From Micromonospora qiuiae (lineage in GTDB: Bacteria; Actinomycetota; Actinomycetes; Mycobacteriales; Micromonosporaceae), in NCBI RefSeq assembly GCF_016863555.1, contig NZ_BOPC01000022.1, forward strand, positions 93,812 through 157,811: a stretch of 64,000 nt of DNA, written 5' to 3'. The notes under the pieces were generated by a model. That model was given only the letters and a program-made list of their open reading frames with translations, was not told where the DNA came from and ran no database searches. The translations under genes were made by a program, and so were the position numbers. Positions 54,283-61,669 of the stretch are shown in pieces. Every line of letters begins with the position of its first letter. Within the stretch, counting starts at the first letter, position 1.

Positions 54283-55383
54283 TCAGAGGCCGCCGTAGGA
54301 GTGCAGGCCCTCGAAGAAGATGTTCACGCCGAAGAGGTTCATCAGCACGGTGAGGAAGCCGAGGATGGCCAGCCAGGTGGCGACGTTGCGCCGCACGCTC
54401 GGCGTGGCGCGGGCGTGCAGGTAGCCGGCGTACACCACCCAGGAGATGAAGGCCCAGGTCTCCTTCGGGTCCCAGCCCCACGGCCGCCCCCAGGCCGCCT
54501 CGGCCCAGATCGCCCCTGCGATCACCGCGAAAGTGAAGATCGGGAACGAGAAGGCGTGCAGCACGAAGGTCAGCCGCTCCAGGCTGGCCGCCGCCGGCAG
54601 CCGCTTGGCCAGGGTGTACGGGAAGCTGCGCTTGCCCTGCTCGTAGCCGGCCCGCATCAGGTACGCCACCGCCGGCACCACGCCCAGCAGGAACAGCCCG
54701 GAGGCGAAGACGATGGTCGAAACGTGCACGATGAACCAGTACGAGTTGAGCGCTGGCACCAGCGGCACGATCGGCGTGTAGAGCACCAGCTCGGCGGTGG
54801 CCACCAGCAGCACCATGACCAGGGTCAGGAAGAGCCCGAGCCGGCGCAGCGAGGGCACCTTCACCAGCACCGCCAGCCAGGCGGCGACCCCGATGAACGA
54901 GACCGTGAGCACGAACTCGTACATGTTGCCCCACGGCATCCGGTCCGCCGCGAGACCGCGGGTGACCAGCGCGACCAGGTGCAGCGCGGCGCCGAGGGCG
55001 GTCAGCCCGACCGCGATCCGGCCGGCCAGTTCGGCCCGTTGCGCCGTACGCCAGGCCGGGTCGGCTGCGACGCCGATCGCCGGCACCGCCTCTCCGACCG
55101 CCACCGGGCCGCCGATCGCGCCCGTCGAAGGGCCGACCACCGCACCACCGTCGGCCACGCCGATCACCGCACCACCGGCCGTGCCCGCCGAAGCGTCGGC
55201 CGCCGAGCCGCCGATCGCCGCGCCCACCAGTTCGCGGGCGGGTGCCGCGACGGCCCGGGCCCGCGAGGCGCCGAGGGCGTACTCGACGGCGTGGCTGATC
55301 ATCGCCAGCAGGTACACCATGGTGGCGATCGACACCACCTGATCGGAGAGTGCGGACATCACTCGGTCGGAGAGTGCGGACAT
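54283..55383 (-). CDS. ccsB: Cytochrome c biogenesis protein CcsB/ResC (heme export and ligation)
   Basis: 366 residues, about eight helices, with the heme-handling WWD motif WGRPWGWDPKETW near residue 305. Works with ResB as the System II synthase attaching heme to cytochrome c. ATG 55383 overlaps the resB stop (TGATG) with AAGGAG upstream; GTG 55386 is an alternative. The first 24 coding bases (MSALSDRV) are tandemly duplicated as MSALSDQV. An Ala/Gly-rich segment near 55-95 is an unusual loop. Confidence 0.92.
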   Translation of the reverse strand: MSALSDRVMSALSDQVVSIATMVYLLAMISHAVEYALGASRARAVAAPARELVGAAIGGSAADASAGTAGGAVIGVADGGAVVGPSTGAIGGPVAVGEAVPAIGVAADPAWRTAQRAELAGRIAVGLTALGAALHLVALVTRGLAADRMPWGNMYEFVLTVSFIGVAAWLAVLVKVPSLRRLGLFLTLVMVLLVATAELVLYTPIVPLVPALNSYWFIVHVSTIVFASGLFLLGVVPAVAYLMRAGYEQGKRSFPYTLAKRLPAAASLERLTFVLHAFSFPIFTFAVIAGAIWAEAAWGRPWGWDPKETWAFISWVVYAGYLHARATPSVRRNVATWLAILGFLTVLMNLFGVNIFFEGLHSYGGL

Positions 55384-57077
55384 CACTCGGCTCCTTCTCG
55401 CGCCTCGGCGCTCGCCCCGGCTCCGGTGCCGGCCGGCGCTCCGGCCCCGGTCGCGGCCGGCGTCTCGGCCCCGGTCGCGGCATCGGCCCGCCGGCCGCCG
55501 ATCGCGGACACCAGCTCGGCGAACTCGTCAGCAAAACCGGGATGTTCGGTACGCGGCAAACCCGCCACCTCGACCAAACTACTACCGTCCGTCGGAGACC
55601 CACTGGCGGGGTCGCCGGAACCGGCCGGCAGCACCCGCGCGAAGACCCGCCGACGCCGGACGAAGAGCGAACCCATCAACCCGAGCACCAGTCCGACGGA
55701 GCTGACCAGCAGCAGCGTCGCGCCCGGGTCGTGGCGCACGGACAGGACGATGTACGGCTCGGTGCCCAGGAACTCGACCACGGTGCCGTCGTCCAGCGTC
55801 CAGCTCTCCCCCACCCGCAGCTCCTTCGTGCCGATCTCGGTGAGACGGCCGTTGCGGAGCTGCCGCTGGTCGAGCTGGTAGACCGAGCCGGGGATGCCGC
55901 CGTCCAGGCCCAGGTTGCCCCGGTAGGCCACCAGGCCGAGCAGCGGGTTCTGCTCGGCCGGGTGCTCCGACCGGGTGAACGGGGGTTCCTGTGGGGCGGT
56001 CGGCAGGTAGAGGCCGGAGAAGGCCACCTGGAGATTCGGGTCCCGCTCGCCGGTGTCCGGGTTGACGTTGGCGTCGGGGAAGGCGGCCAGCCCTTCACTG
56101 GTCAGCCCGATGTCGCCGCTGTTGAGGAAGGGCACGGCGCTGTGCTGGCTGTTGCCGAACCGGTCGGTGTAGCGGATCACCGGGGCGTACCCGTGCCCGA
56201 GCAGGTAGACGTTCGCGCCGTCGAGCCGCAACGGCGAGTTGACCGAGAACTCCGCCGGGCGGGGCGAACCGCCGTCCTCGTCGACGGTCACCTTTGCGTT
56301 GTAGGACGAGGGCTGGCCGCTGGGCAGGAACCGGGCGTCGAATTCGTCCAACCGCATGCAGAACCCGGGCAGGTCGTCGCCGACGCGCGGACCGAACGAC
56401 GCCTCGGCGTACTGCTGACCGGTGTTGCAGAAGACGTGATCCGCGCCGGCGACGAGCAGCCGGTTGCCGTGCCAGCCGTACCAGGAGCCGAGCGCCACAC
56501 CGACCAGCACCACCACCATCGAGGTGTGGAAGATCAGGTTGCCGGTCTCCTTGAGGTAGCCCTTCTCGGCGGAGACCTCGTCGCCGCGGACCACCACCCG
56601 CCACCGTCGGCGCCGCAGCGTCTCGGCGACCGCTGCCGCTCCGCCGTCCGGCGCGGGCAGCACCGCGTGTTGCGGCAGCCGTTCCAGCCGTCTTGGTACG
56701 GCCGGCGGGCTGGCGCGCAGCGCCCGGACGTGATCGCGCAGCCGGGGCGTGATGCACCCGATCAACGAGGTGAACAGCAGCAGGTAGATCGCGGAGAACC
56801 AGACCGAGCTGAACGCCTCGAACGCGCCGACCCGGTCCAGCCACGGAGCCAGGTCCGGGTGTGCGGTGTAGAAGTCGCGCACGTCCTCCGGGTTGACGCC
56901 GCGCTGCGGCAGCACCGAGCCGGGGATGGCGGCGACCGCGAGCAGGAAGAGCAACACCAGTGCGGTACGCATGCTGGTCAGCTGCCGCCACGAGTTGCGC
57001 AGCAGGGCCAGCAGCGGGTTGGGGCGGCGCCGGGGTGCCGCAGCCGGCGCGCTCGGCCGGTCGTCCACGGCGGTCAT
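55383..57077 (-). CDS. resB: Cytochrome c biogenesis protein ResB
   Basis: 564 residues from ATG 57077, which overlaps the ccdA stop (TGATG). Membrane helices near residues 38-60, 85-105, 195-215 and 475-495, with a large outer domain between: FFSAIYLLLFTSLIGC-like start (WFSAIYLLLFTSLIGCI), NLIFHTSMVVVLVGVALGSWYGW, and LRVGESWTLDDGTVVEFLG. C-terminal tail of about 60 residues is Ala/Gly/Thr-rich with GAGA repeats. Partner of CcsB. Confidence 0.93.
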   Translation of the reverse strand: MTAVDDRPSAPAAAPRRRPNPLLALLRNSWRQLTSMRTALVLLFLLAVAAIPGSVLPQRGVNPEDVRDFYTAHPDLAPWLDRVGAFEAFSSVWFSAIYLLLFTSLIGCITPRLRDHVRALRASPPAVPRRLERLPQHAVLPAPDGGAAAVAETLRRRRWRVVVRGDEVSAEKGYLKETGNLIFHTSMVVVLVGVALGSWYGWHGNRLLVAGADHVFCNTGQQYAEASFGPRVGDDLPGFCMRLDEFDARFLPSGQPSSYNAKVTVDEDGGSPRPAEFSVNSPLRLDGANVYLLGHGYAPVIRYTDRFGNSQHSAVPFLNSGDIGLTSEGLAAFPDANVNPDTGERDPNLQVAFSGLYLPTAPQEPPFTRSEHPAEQNPLLGLVAYRGNLGLDGGIPGSVYQLDQRQLRNGRLTEIGTKELRVGESWTLDDGTVVEFLGTEPYIVLSVRHDPGATLLLVSSVGLVLGLMGSLFVRRRRVFARVLPAGSGDPASGSPTDGSSLVEVAGLPRTEHPGFADEFAELVSAIGGRRADAATGAETPAATGAGAPAGTGAGASAEAREGAE

Positions 57078-57934
57078 CAGATGCTCACCTCGCCGGTGCC
57101 GAAGGTGGTCTGCAGCCAGATCACCACGTTCGTCCAGCCGCCGGTGACCAGCGCCAGGCCGATCATGATCAGCAACACGCCGCCGATCCGGGTGACCCAA
57201 CGACTGTGTCGTCGTACCGTCCGGAACACGCCGAGCAGGCGCTCGAAGCCCAGCCCGAAGAGGATGAACGGGATCCCCAACCCGAGGCAGTACGCCACGG
57301 CCAGCACCACCGCCCGGTCCATCTGCCCGCTGGTGGTGGCCATGCCGAGCACGGCGGCCAGGGTGGGCCCGGTGCACGGGATCCAGCTCAGCGCGAACAC
57401 CGCGCCCAGCACCGGAGCGCCAGCCAGGCCGGCCGCGGGCAGCCGGTTGATCCGGAACTCACGCTGGAACCCGGGCAGCATCCCGAGGTAGCCCAGCCCG
57501 AGCACGACCACAAGACCGCCGATGGCGATCTCCAGCGCCCGCTCGTAGTCGAAGAAGACGCGGCCGATGCCGCTGAACAGGACGGCGGTGGCGGTGAAGA
57601 CGGCAGTGAAGCCGGCGATGAAGAGCAGCGTCCCGGCGAGCACCCGGCCCTTCACCGTCCGGCGGGCCGGGGCGTGCTCACGTACCGCCGTACCCATACC
57701 GCCGGCGGTGTTAACAGGGGGCCCTTCCTCTACCGCAGGCGTTAATAAGGTGCCCTTCCTTGCACCTCGGCGTTCGAGGTCGGCACCGGCGAGGCCGGTC
57801 ACGTAGGAGAGGTAGCCGGGCATCAGTGGGAGTACGCAGGGCGACAGGAAGCTGACCAGGCCGGCCAGGGCGGCCGCACCCACCGCCAGCAACAGCGGGC
57901 CCGAGGTGGCGAGCTGGCCGAACGTCTCGCCCAT
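57077..57934 (-). CDS. ccdA: CcdA cytochrome c biogenesis protein carrying an in-frame repeat insertion
   Basis: Passes reducing power across the membrane to ResA. 285 residues; ATG overlaps the resA stop. Cysteines in LSFLSPCVLPLMPGYLSYVTG near residue 30 and SWIPCTGPTLAAVLG near 180. Between the first and second helices lie about 22 residues (ARKGTLLTPAVEEGPPVNTA) coded by repeat B4, making the protein longer than is usual. The insertion keeps frame and brings two adjacent TTA codons at 57743-57748. The loop is on a membrane surface, where extra residues may be tolerated. Confidence 0.92.
   Translation of the reverse strand: MGETFGQLATSGPLLLAVGAAALAGLVSFLSPCVLPLMPGYLSYVTGLAGADLERRGARKGTLLTPAVEEGPPVNTAGGMGTAVREHAPARRTVKGRVLAGTLLFIAGFTAVFTATAVLFSGIGRVFFDYERALEIAIGGLVVVLGLGYLGMLPGFQREFRINRLPAAGLAGAPVLGAVFALSWIPCTGPTLAAVLGMATTSGQMDRAVVLAVAYCLGLGIPFILFGLGFERLLGVFRTVRRHSRWVTRIGGVLLIMIGLALVTGGWTNVVIWLQTTFGTGEVSI
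57710..57764 (-). repeat. Repeat family B, copy 4, inside ccdA
   Basis: Read leftwards: GGAAGGGCACCTTATTAAC, GCCTGCGGTAGA spacer, GGAAGGGCCCCCTGTTAAC. Same order as other copies. Both units are translated; base changes relative to other copies (for example GGGCACC) are slight, suggesting a recent arrival. Confidence 0.85.
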
Positions 57935-58509
57935 CAGCGCTGGCCGGCCGGGGCGGGCGACTCTGCGGCGACCCGCTCGACGATGGGTTGCAGGCCCTCC
58001 TGCCGGACCGCCGCCCGGATCACGGTGGCGATCCGACCCTCCCGGTCGAGGACGACGGTGGCCGGGACGGTGTTCGGCGGGACGTCCATGGCGAGCGCGA
58101 GGCGGCTGCCCGGGTCGAAGATGCTCGGGTAGCTGACCCGGCCTTCCTCGAAGGCGATCGCCTTGTCCCGGCTGTCCTGCACGTTGATGCCGAGGAAGGT
58201 CACCCCGGAGTCCTTGGTCGCCTGGTAGGTGCCCTCCAGGTCGTCGGCCTCCGCCCGGCACGGCGCGCACCAGGAACCCCAGAAGTTGACCACGACGACC
58301 TGACCACGCTGCTCCGCCACGTCGTACGACCCGCCCTTGAGCAGCTCACCCACGATTTTGGGGGCGGCCGAGCGCTGCTCCGGGCGGCATTCCACGATGC
58401 CGTCGACGTTGTCGCACTCCGGCTTCCCGCCGTCGCCGAAGCAGCCGGTCAAAAGCAGCGTGGCGGTCACGGCGGCGAACAGGCCGGCGGCCAACCTCCG
58501 GGCAGCCAT
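57934..58509 (-). CDS. resA: ResA/TlpA-like thiol-disulfide lipoprotein
   Basis: 191 residues. Lipobox LLLTGC near residue 22, thioredoxin fold with WGSWCAPCRAEADDLEGTY near 80 (CAPC active site) and VPATVVLDREGRIA near 155 (cis-Pro). Reduces apocytochrome c before heme attachment. ATG overlaps the phosphatase stop (TGATG). Extra cysteines (ECDNVDGIVECRP near 35) in the linker may pair with each other. Confidence 0.92.
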   Translation of the reverse strand: MAARRLAAGLFAAVTATLLLTGCFGDGGKPECDNVDGIVECRPEQRSAAPKIVGELLKGGSYDVAEQRGQVVVVNFWGSWCAPCRAEADDLEGTYQATKDSGVTFLGINVQDSRDKAIAFEEGRVSYPSIFDPGSRLALAMDVPPNTVPATVVLDREGRIATVIRAAVRQEGLQPIVERVAAESPAPAGQR

Positions 58510-59156
58510 CAGGCTCCCTTGGCCGTCCGCCCGGTCGGCGACATCGCCACCAGGTGCGCGGCGGGTTCGGAATAGCCGATGCCGACGACCTTGGCGCCGT
58601 CGAAGTGGAAGGTGGTGAGGGAGGCCAGCCCGCACTGCCGGCGGCGCGGGTCGTGCCAGAGCCGCTTGCGCTCGACGTGCCGACGCAGCGTCCAGATCGG
58701 CAACTGGTGTGAGACGAGCACGGCCTCGCGTCCCTCGGCGGCGACCCGGGCGGCGTGCAGGGCGGCGAACATCCGCTCGGCGATCGCGCGGTACGCCTCA
58801 CCCCAGGATGGGGTGAGCGGGTCGCGCAGCACCCACCAGTTGCGCGGGTCGCGGAAGGAGCCGTCGCCGGGCGAGACCTTCTTGCCTTCGAACCAGTTGG
58901 CGCTCTCGATCAGTCGCTCGTCCACGCCGACGGGGAGCCCGAACTGGGCGGCGACGGGTTCGGCGGTCTGCTGGGCGCGTTCCAGCGGGCTGGCCACCAC
59001 ATGCACGATTTCACGGTCGGCGAGCCCCTGCGCGGCGGCCTTGGCCATCTGGACACCCAGCTCGCTGAGGCGGAACCCGGGCAGTCGGCCGTAGAGGATG
59101 CCGTCCGGGTTGTGCACCTCGCCGTGCCGAAGCACGTGGACCACCGTCTTACTCAC
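58509..59156 (-). CDS. Histidine phosphatase family protein
   Basis: 215 residues from GTG 59156. RHG signature VLRHGEVHNPDGILYGRLPG near residue 8, second His in SHQLPIWTLRRHVE near 150, and GxxPFRLSELG-type loop. The gene lies between hemL and resA, as in mycobacteria, but its substrate is not known; it may act on a heme or sugar phosphate. Repeats C2 and C3 lie directly upstream. Confidence 0.87.
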   Translation of the reverse strand: MSKTVVHVLRHGEVHNPDGILYGRLPGFRLSELGVQMAKAAAQGLADREIVHVVASPLERAQQTAEPVAAQFGLPVGVDERLIESANWFEGKKVSPGDGSFRDPRNWWVLRDPLTPSWGEAYRAIAERMFAALHAARVAAEGREAVLVSHQLPIWTLRRHVERKRLWHDPRRRQCGLASLTTFHFDGAKVVGIGYSEPAAHLVAMSPTGRTAKGA

Positions 59157-59169
59157 GGCTGCGCCCCCT

Positions 59170-59279
59170 TCGTTCGCGACTGCGGGGCTCGCAAAACCGG
59201 CTCACTCCTCGCGCTCACCGGGCTTATCTCCGTTCGCGACTGCGGGGCTCGCAAAACCGGCTCACTCCTCGCGCTCACC
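59170..59279. repeat. Repeat family C, copies 2 and 3 in tandem
   Basis: Two copies (59170-59218 and 59227-59279), identical over about 50 bases and spaced at a 60-base period. Read leftwards each begins GTGAGCGCGAGGAGTGAGCC. They fill the gap between the hemL stop and the phosphatase start. The other copy is between paaB and paaC. Confidence 0.8.
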
Positions 59280-59280
59280 G

Positions 59281-60618
59281 CTACCCCCCGTGACCTGCCG
59301 CTGCCGCCGCATTGGCCGCCGCCGGCAGGGCGGCGGCGATCTGCTCCAGGGCGGCATCGTCGATCGCCGCCGAGACGAACCAGGACTCGAAAGCGCTCGG
59401 CGGAAGGTACACCCCGGCGGCGAGCATCGCGTGGAAAAACGCCCTGAACGCGGGCACCTGCTGGGTCCGGGCGCTGTCGTAGTCGACCACGTCGGCATCG
59501 GTGAAGAAGATCGAGAACATGTTGCCCGCGTACGACAGCCGGTGCGGGACCCCGGCGGCGGCCAGCGCGTCGGCGGCGAGCTTGCCCACGACGGCGGCGG
59601 TGTCGTCCAGCCGGCGGTAGAGCGCGTCGTCGGCCAACCGCAGGGTGGTCAGCCCGGCCGCGCAGGCCAGCGGATTACCGGAGAGGGTGCCGGCCTGGTA
59701 CACCGGGCCGGCGGGAGCCAGCCGCGACATGATCTCCGCGCGCCCGCCGAACGCCGCGGCGGGCAGCCCACCACCCATGACCTTGCCGTACGTCCACAGA
59801 TCCGCGTCGACCGGGTCGAGGCCGTGCCAGCCGGAGCGGGACACCCGGAAGCCGGTCATCACCTCGTCGACGATGAGCAGGGCGCCGTGCGCATGGGCGA
59901 TCCGGGCCAGCTCGCCGTTGAACCCGTCGCGGGGGGCGACGACGCCCATGTTGCCCGGCGCCGCCTCGGTGATCACGGCGGCGATGTGCTGGCCCTCGGC
60001 GGCGAACGCTTCCTCGACCGCGGCGATGTCGTTGTACGGCAGCACGATGGTCTCGCCGGCCGCCGCGCCGGTGACGCCGGGAGAGTCGGGCAGCCCGAGG
60101 GTCGCCACGCCGGAACCGGCCGAGGCGAGCAGCGCGTCGACGTGCCCGTGGTAGCAGCCGGCGAACTTGATGATCTTCGAGCGACCGGTGTGGCCGCGGG
60201 CCAGCCGGATCGCCGACATGGTCGCCTCGGTGCCCGAGTTGACCAGCCGGACCTGCTCGACCGGGGTGCGCTCGACGATCTCGGCGGCCAGCTCGACCTC
60301 GCCCGGGGTCGGCGTACCGAAGCTGGTGCCCTTCGCGGCGGCGGCCTGCACGGCGGCCACCACCTCGGGGTGGGCGTGGCCGAGAATCAGCGGACCCCAG
60401 GAGCAGACCAGGTCGACGTAGCGCCGCCCGTCGGCGTCGTGGAGCCAGGGCCCCTCACCCCGGACCATGAAGCGTGGTGTGCCGCCGACCGCCTGGAAGG
60501 CGCGCACGGGGGAGTTCACCCCGCCCGGCACGATGGCGCGAGCGCGGTCGAACAGGGCCGCTGAGGCCGGCGCGTCGACCGGGTAACGGTCGGAGCCGGC
60601 GGAAAACACCTCGGTCAC
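59281..60618 (-). CDS. hemL: Glutamate-1-semialdehyde 2,1-aminomutase
   Basis: PLP enzyme making 5-aminolevulinate, first heme-specific precursor in the C5 pathway. 445 residues from GTG 60618. Family start [23 protein letters not shown] near residue 20; catalytic lysine in [19 protein letters not shown] near 270; [17 protein letters not shown] near 120. First gene of the leftward hemL-phosphatase-resA-ccdA-resB-ccsB cluster, which links heme supply to cytochrome c assembly. Confidence 0.95.
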   Translation of the reverse strand: MTEVFSAGSDRYPVDAPASAALFDRARAIVPGGVNSPVRAFQAVGGTPRFMVRGEGPWLHDADGRRYVDLVCSWGPLILGHAHPEVVAAVQAAAAKGTSFGTPTPGEVELAAEIVERTPVEQVRLVNSGTEATMSAIRLARGHTGRSKIIKFAGCYHGHVDALLASAGSGVATLGLPDSPGVTGAAAGETIVLPYNDIAAVEEAFAAEGQHIAAVITEAAPGNMGVVAPRDGFNGELARIAHAHGALLIVDEVMTGFRVSRSGWHGLDPVDADLWTYGKVMGGGLPAAAFGGRAEIMSRLAPAGPVYQAGTLSGNPLACAAGLTTLRLADDALYRRLDDTAAVVGKLAADALAAAGVPHRLSYAGNMFSIFFTDADVVDYDSARTQQVPAFRAFFHAMLAAGVYLPPSAFESWFVSAAIDDAALEQIAAALPAAANAAAAAGHGG

Positions 60619-60758
60619 GATGTGGCCATTGTGTCAGCGCCTGATCGCGGATCGGCAGGTACCCCTGATCGGGGTTACCCGGCTCACCTGCGGCACGCCG
60701 ATGGAGCGACCGCTCGCCTCGACAGGCCGGGCGTGCGAGATCGCGATAGGCTGGCCAG
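60619..60758. promoter_or_regulatory. Divergent promoter region, hemL / STAS gene
   Basis: 140 bases between divergent starts. Contains the near-dyad GTACCCC, TGATC, GGGGTTAC at about 60659-60678, a possible operator. A hexamer pair could not be assigned with confidence. Confidence 0.35.
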
Positions 60759-61094
60759 GTGGATCGTGCCGAACTGTCCATCACCGTACACCGGGCTGGC
60801 GACGAAGCCGTGTTACGCCTCGCCGGTGAGATCGACATGCTCACGGCCACCCAGCTGTCGACCATCGTCAATGAGATTCTCGCCGAGCCGCCGCCGCGGA
60901 TCGTGCTCGACCTCGGCGGAGTCACCTTCTGCGACTCGCAGGGCCTGGGGACGCTGGTGGTCCTCAGTCGCAAGGCCAGTCACTCGCAGAGCCTGCTGAT
61001 CCTGACCAACGTCGGCGACTTCCTGCTCCGCGTCCTGGACATCACCGGCCTCCGCAGCGCCCTGATGATCCGCAACAACACCCACACCCCCTGA
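60759..61094 (+). CDS. STAS domain anti-sigma factor antagonist
   Basis: 111 residues from GTG 60759. One STAS domain: LRLAGEIDMLTATQL near residue 20, IVLDLGGVTFCDSQGLGTLV near 48, where the serine in CDSQG is the usual phosphorylation site. Relatives bind and block an anti-sigma kinase of the RsbW type. No such kinase is next to it; the adjacent genes are two-component proteins, convergent with it. Confidence 0.88.
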   Translation: MDRAELSITVHRAGDEAVLRLAGEIDMLTATQLSTIVNEILAEPPPRIVLDLGGVTFCDSQGLGTLVVLSRKASHSQSLLILTNVGDFLLRVLDITGLRSALMIRNNTHTP

Positions 61095-61099
61095 CCGGG

Positions 61100-61669
61100 C
61101 TAGTCGGGGGTGGGGCCCCAGCGGGCCTGTTCCAGGAGGGCTAGAGCGCGGGAGATCGCGTCGGGTTCGGGGGCGTCCTCGTTGGTGCGGAGGAGGGTGG
61201 TGGCCTCGTCGACCGCGTCGGAGAGCAGCCGCCACTGGGCATCGCGTTCCCGCACCATCTCCGACTGCACCGCCAGCTGCCGGGTCTTGGTCCACAACTC
61301 GACGAAGACGGACACCTTGGCACGCAGCACCCAGGGATCGAAGGGCTTGGTCAGGTAATCCACGGCCCCGACCGCGTAGCCGCGCAGGGCCAGTTGGGCG
61401 TCCCGGTCGGCGGCGGTCAGAAAGATGATCGGTACGTGCCGGGTACGCTCCCGCCGCTTGATGTGGCTGGCCGTCTCGAAGCCGTCCATGTCCGGCATCT
61501 GGGCGTCCAGCAGGATCACCGCGAAGTCGTCGACCAGCAGCTGCTTCAGCGCCGCCTCCCCGCTCTCCACGGCGACCGACTGCACCGGCAGACCCTGGAG
61601 GATCGCCTCCAGTGCCATCAGGTTCTCCCGGCGGTCATCGACCAGCAGCGCCTTCGCCACCTGCGTCAC
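61100..61669 (-). CDS. Response regulator receiver protein with coiled tail
   Basis: 189 residues from GTG 61669. Receiver domain at residues 5-125: KALLVDDRRENLMALEAIL at the start, phosphoacceptor Asp in VILLDAQMPDMDGFETA near 55, TAADRDAQLALRGYAVGAVDYLTKPF near 85. The C-terminal 60 residues are helical with no DNA-binding domain. It overlaps the hybrid kinase stop (GTGA), so it should be a phosphorylation partner or regulator of that kinase. Confidence 0.9.
   Translation of the reverse strand: MTQVAKALLVDDRRENLMALEAILQGLPVQSVAVESGEAALKQLLVDDFAVILLDAQMPDMDGFETASHIKRRERTRHVPIIFLTAADRDAQLALRGYAVGAVDYLTKPFDPWVLRAKVSVFVELWTKTRQLAVQSEMVRERDAQWRLLSDAVDEATTLLRTNEDAPEPDAISRALALLEQARWGPTPD

Noticed and set aside
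59170..59279. Two 60-base periodic repeats as a CRISPR or attachment site
   Set aside because: No spacers or nearby integrase; the same sequence recurs in the paa operon as a dispersed repeat.
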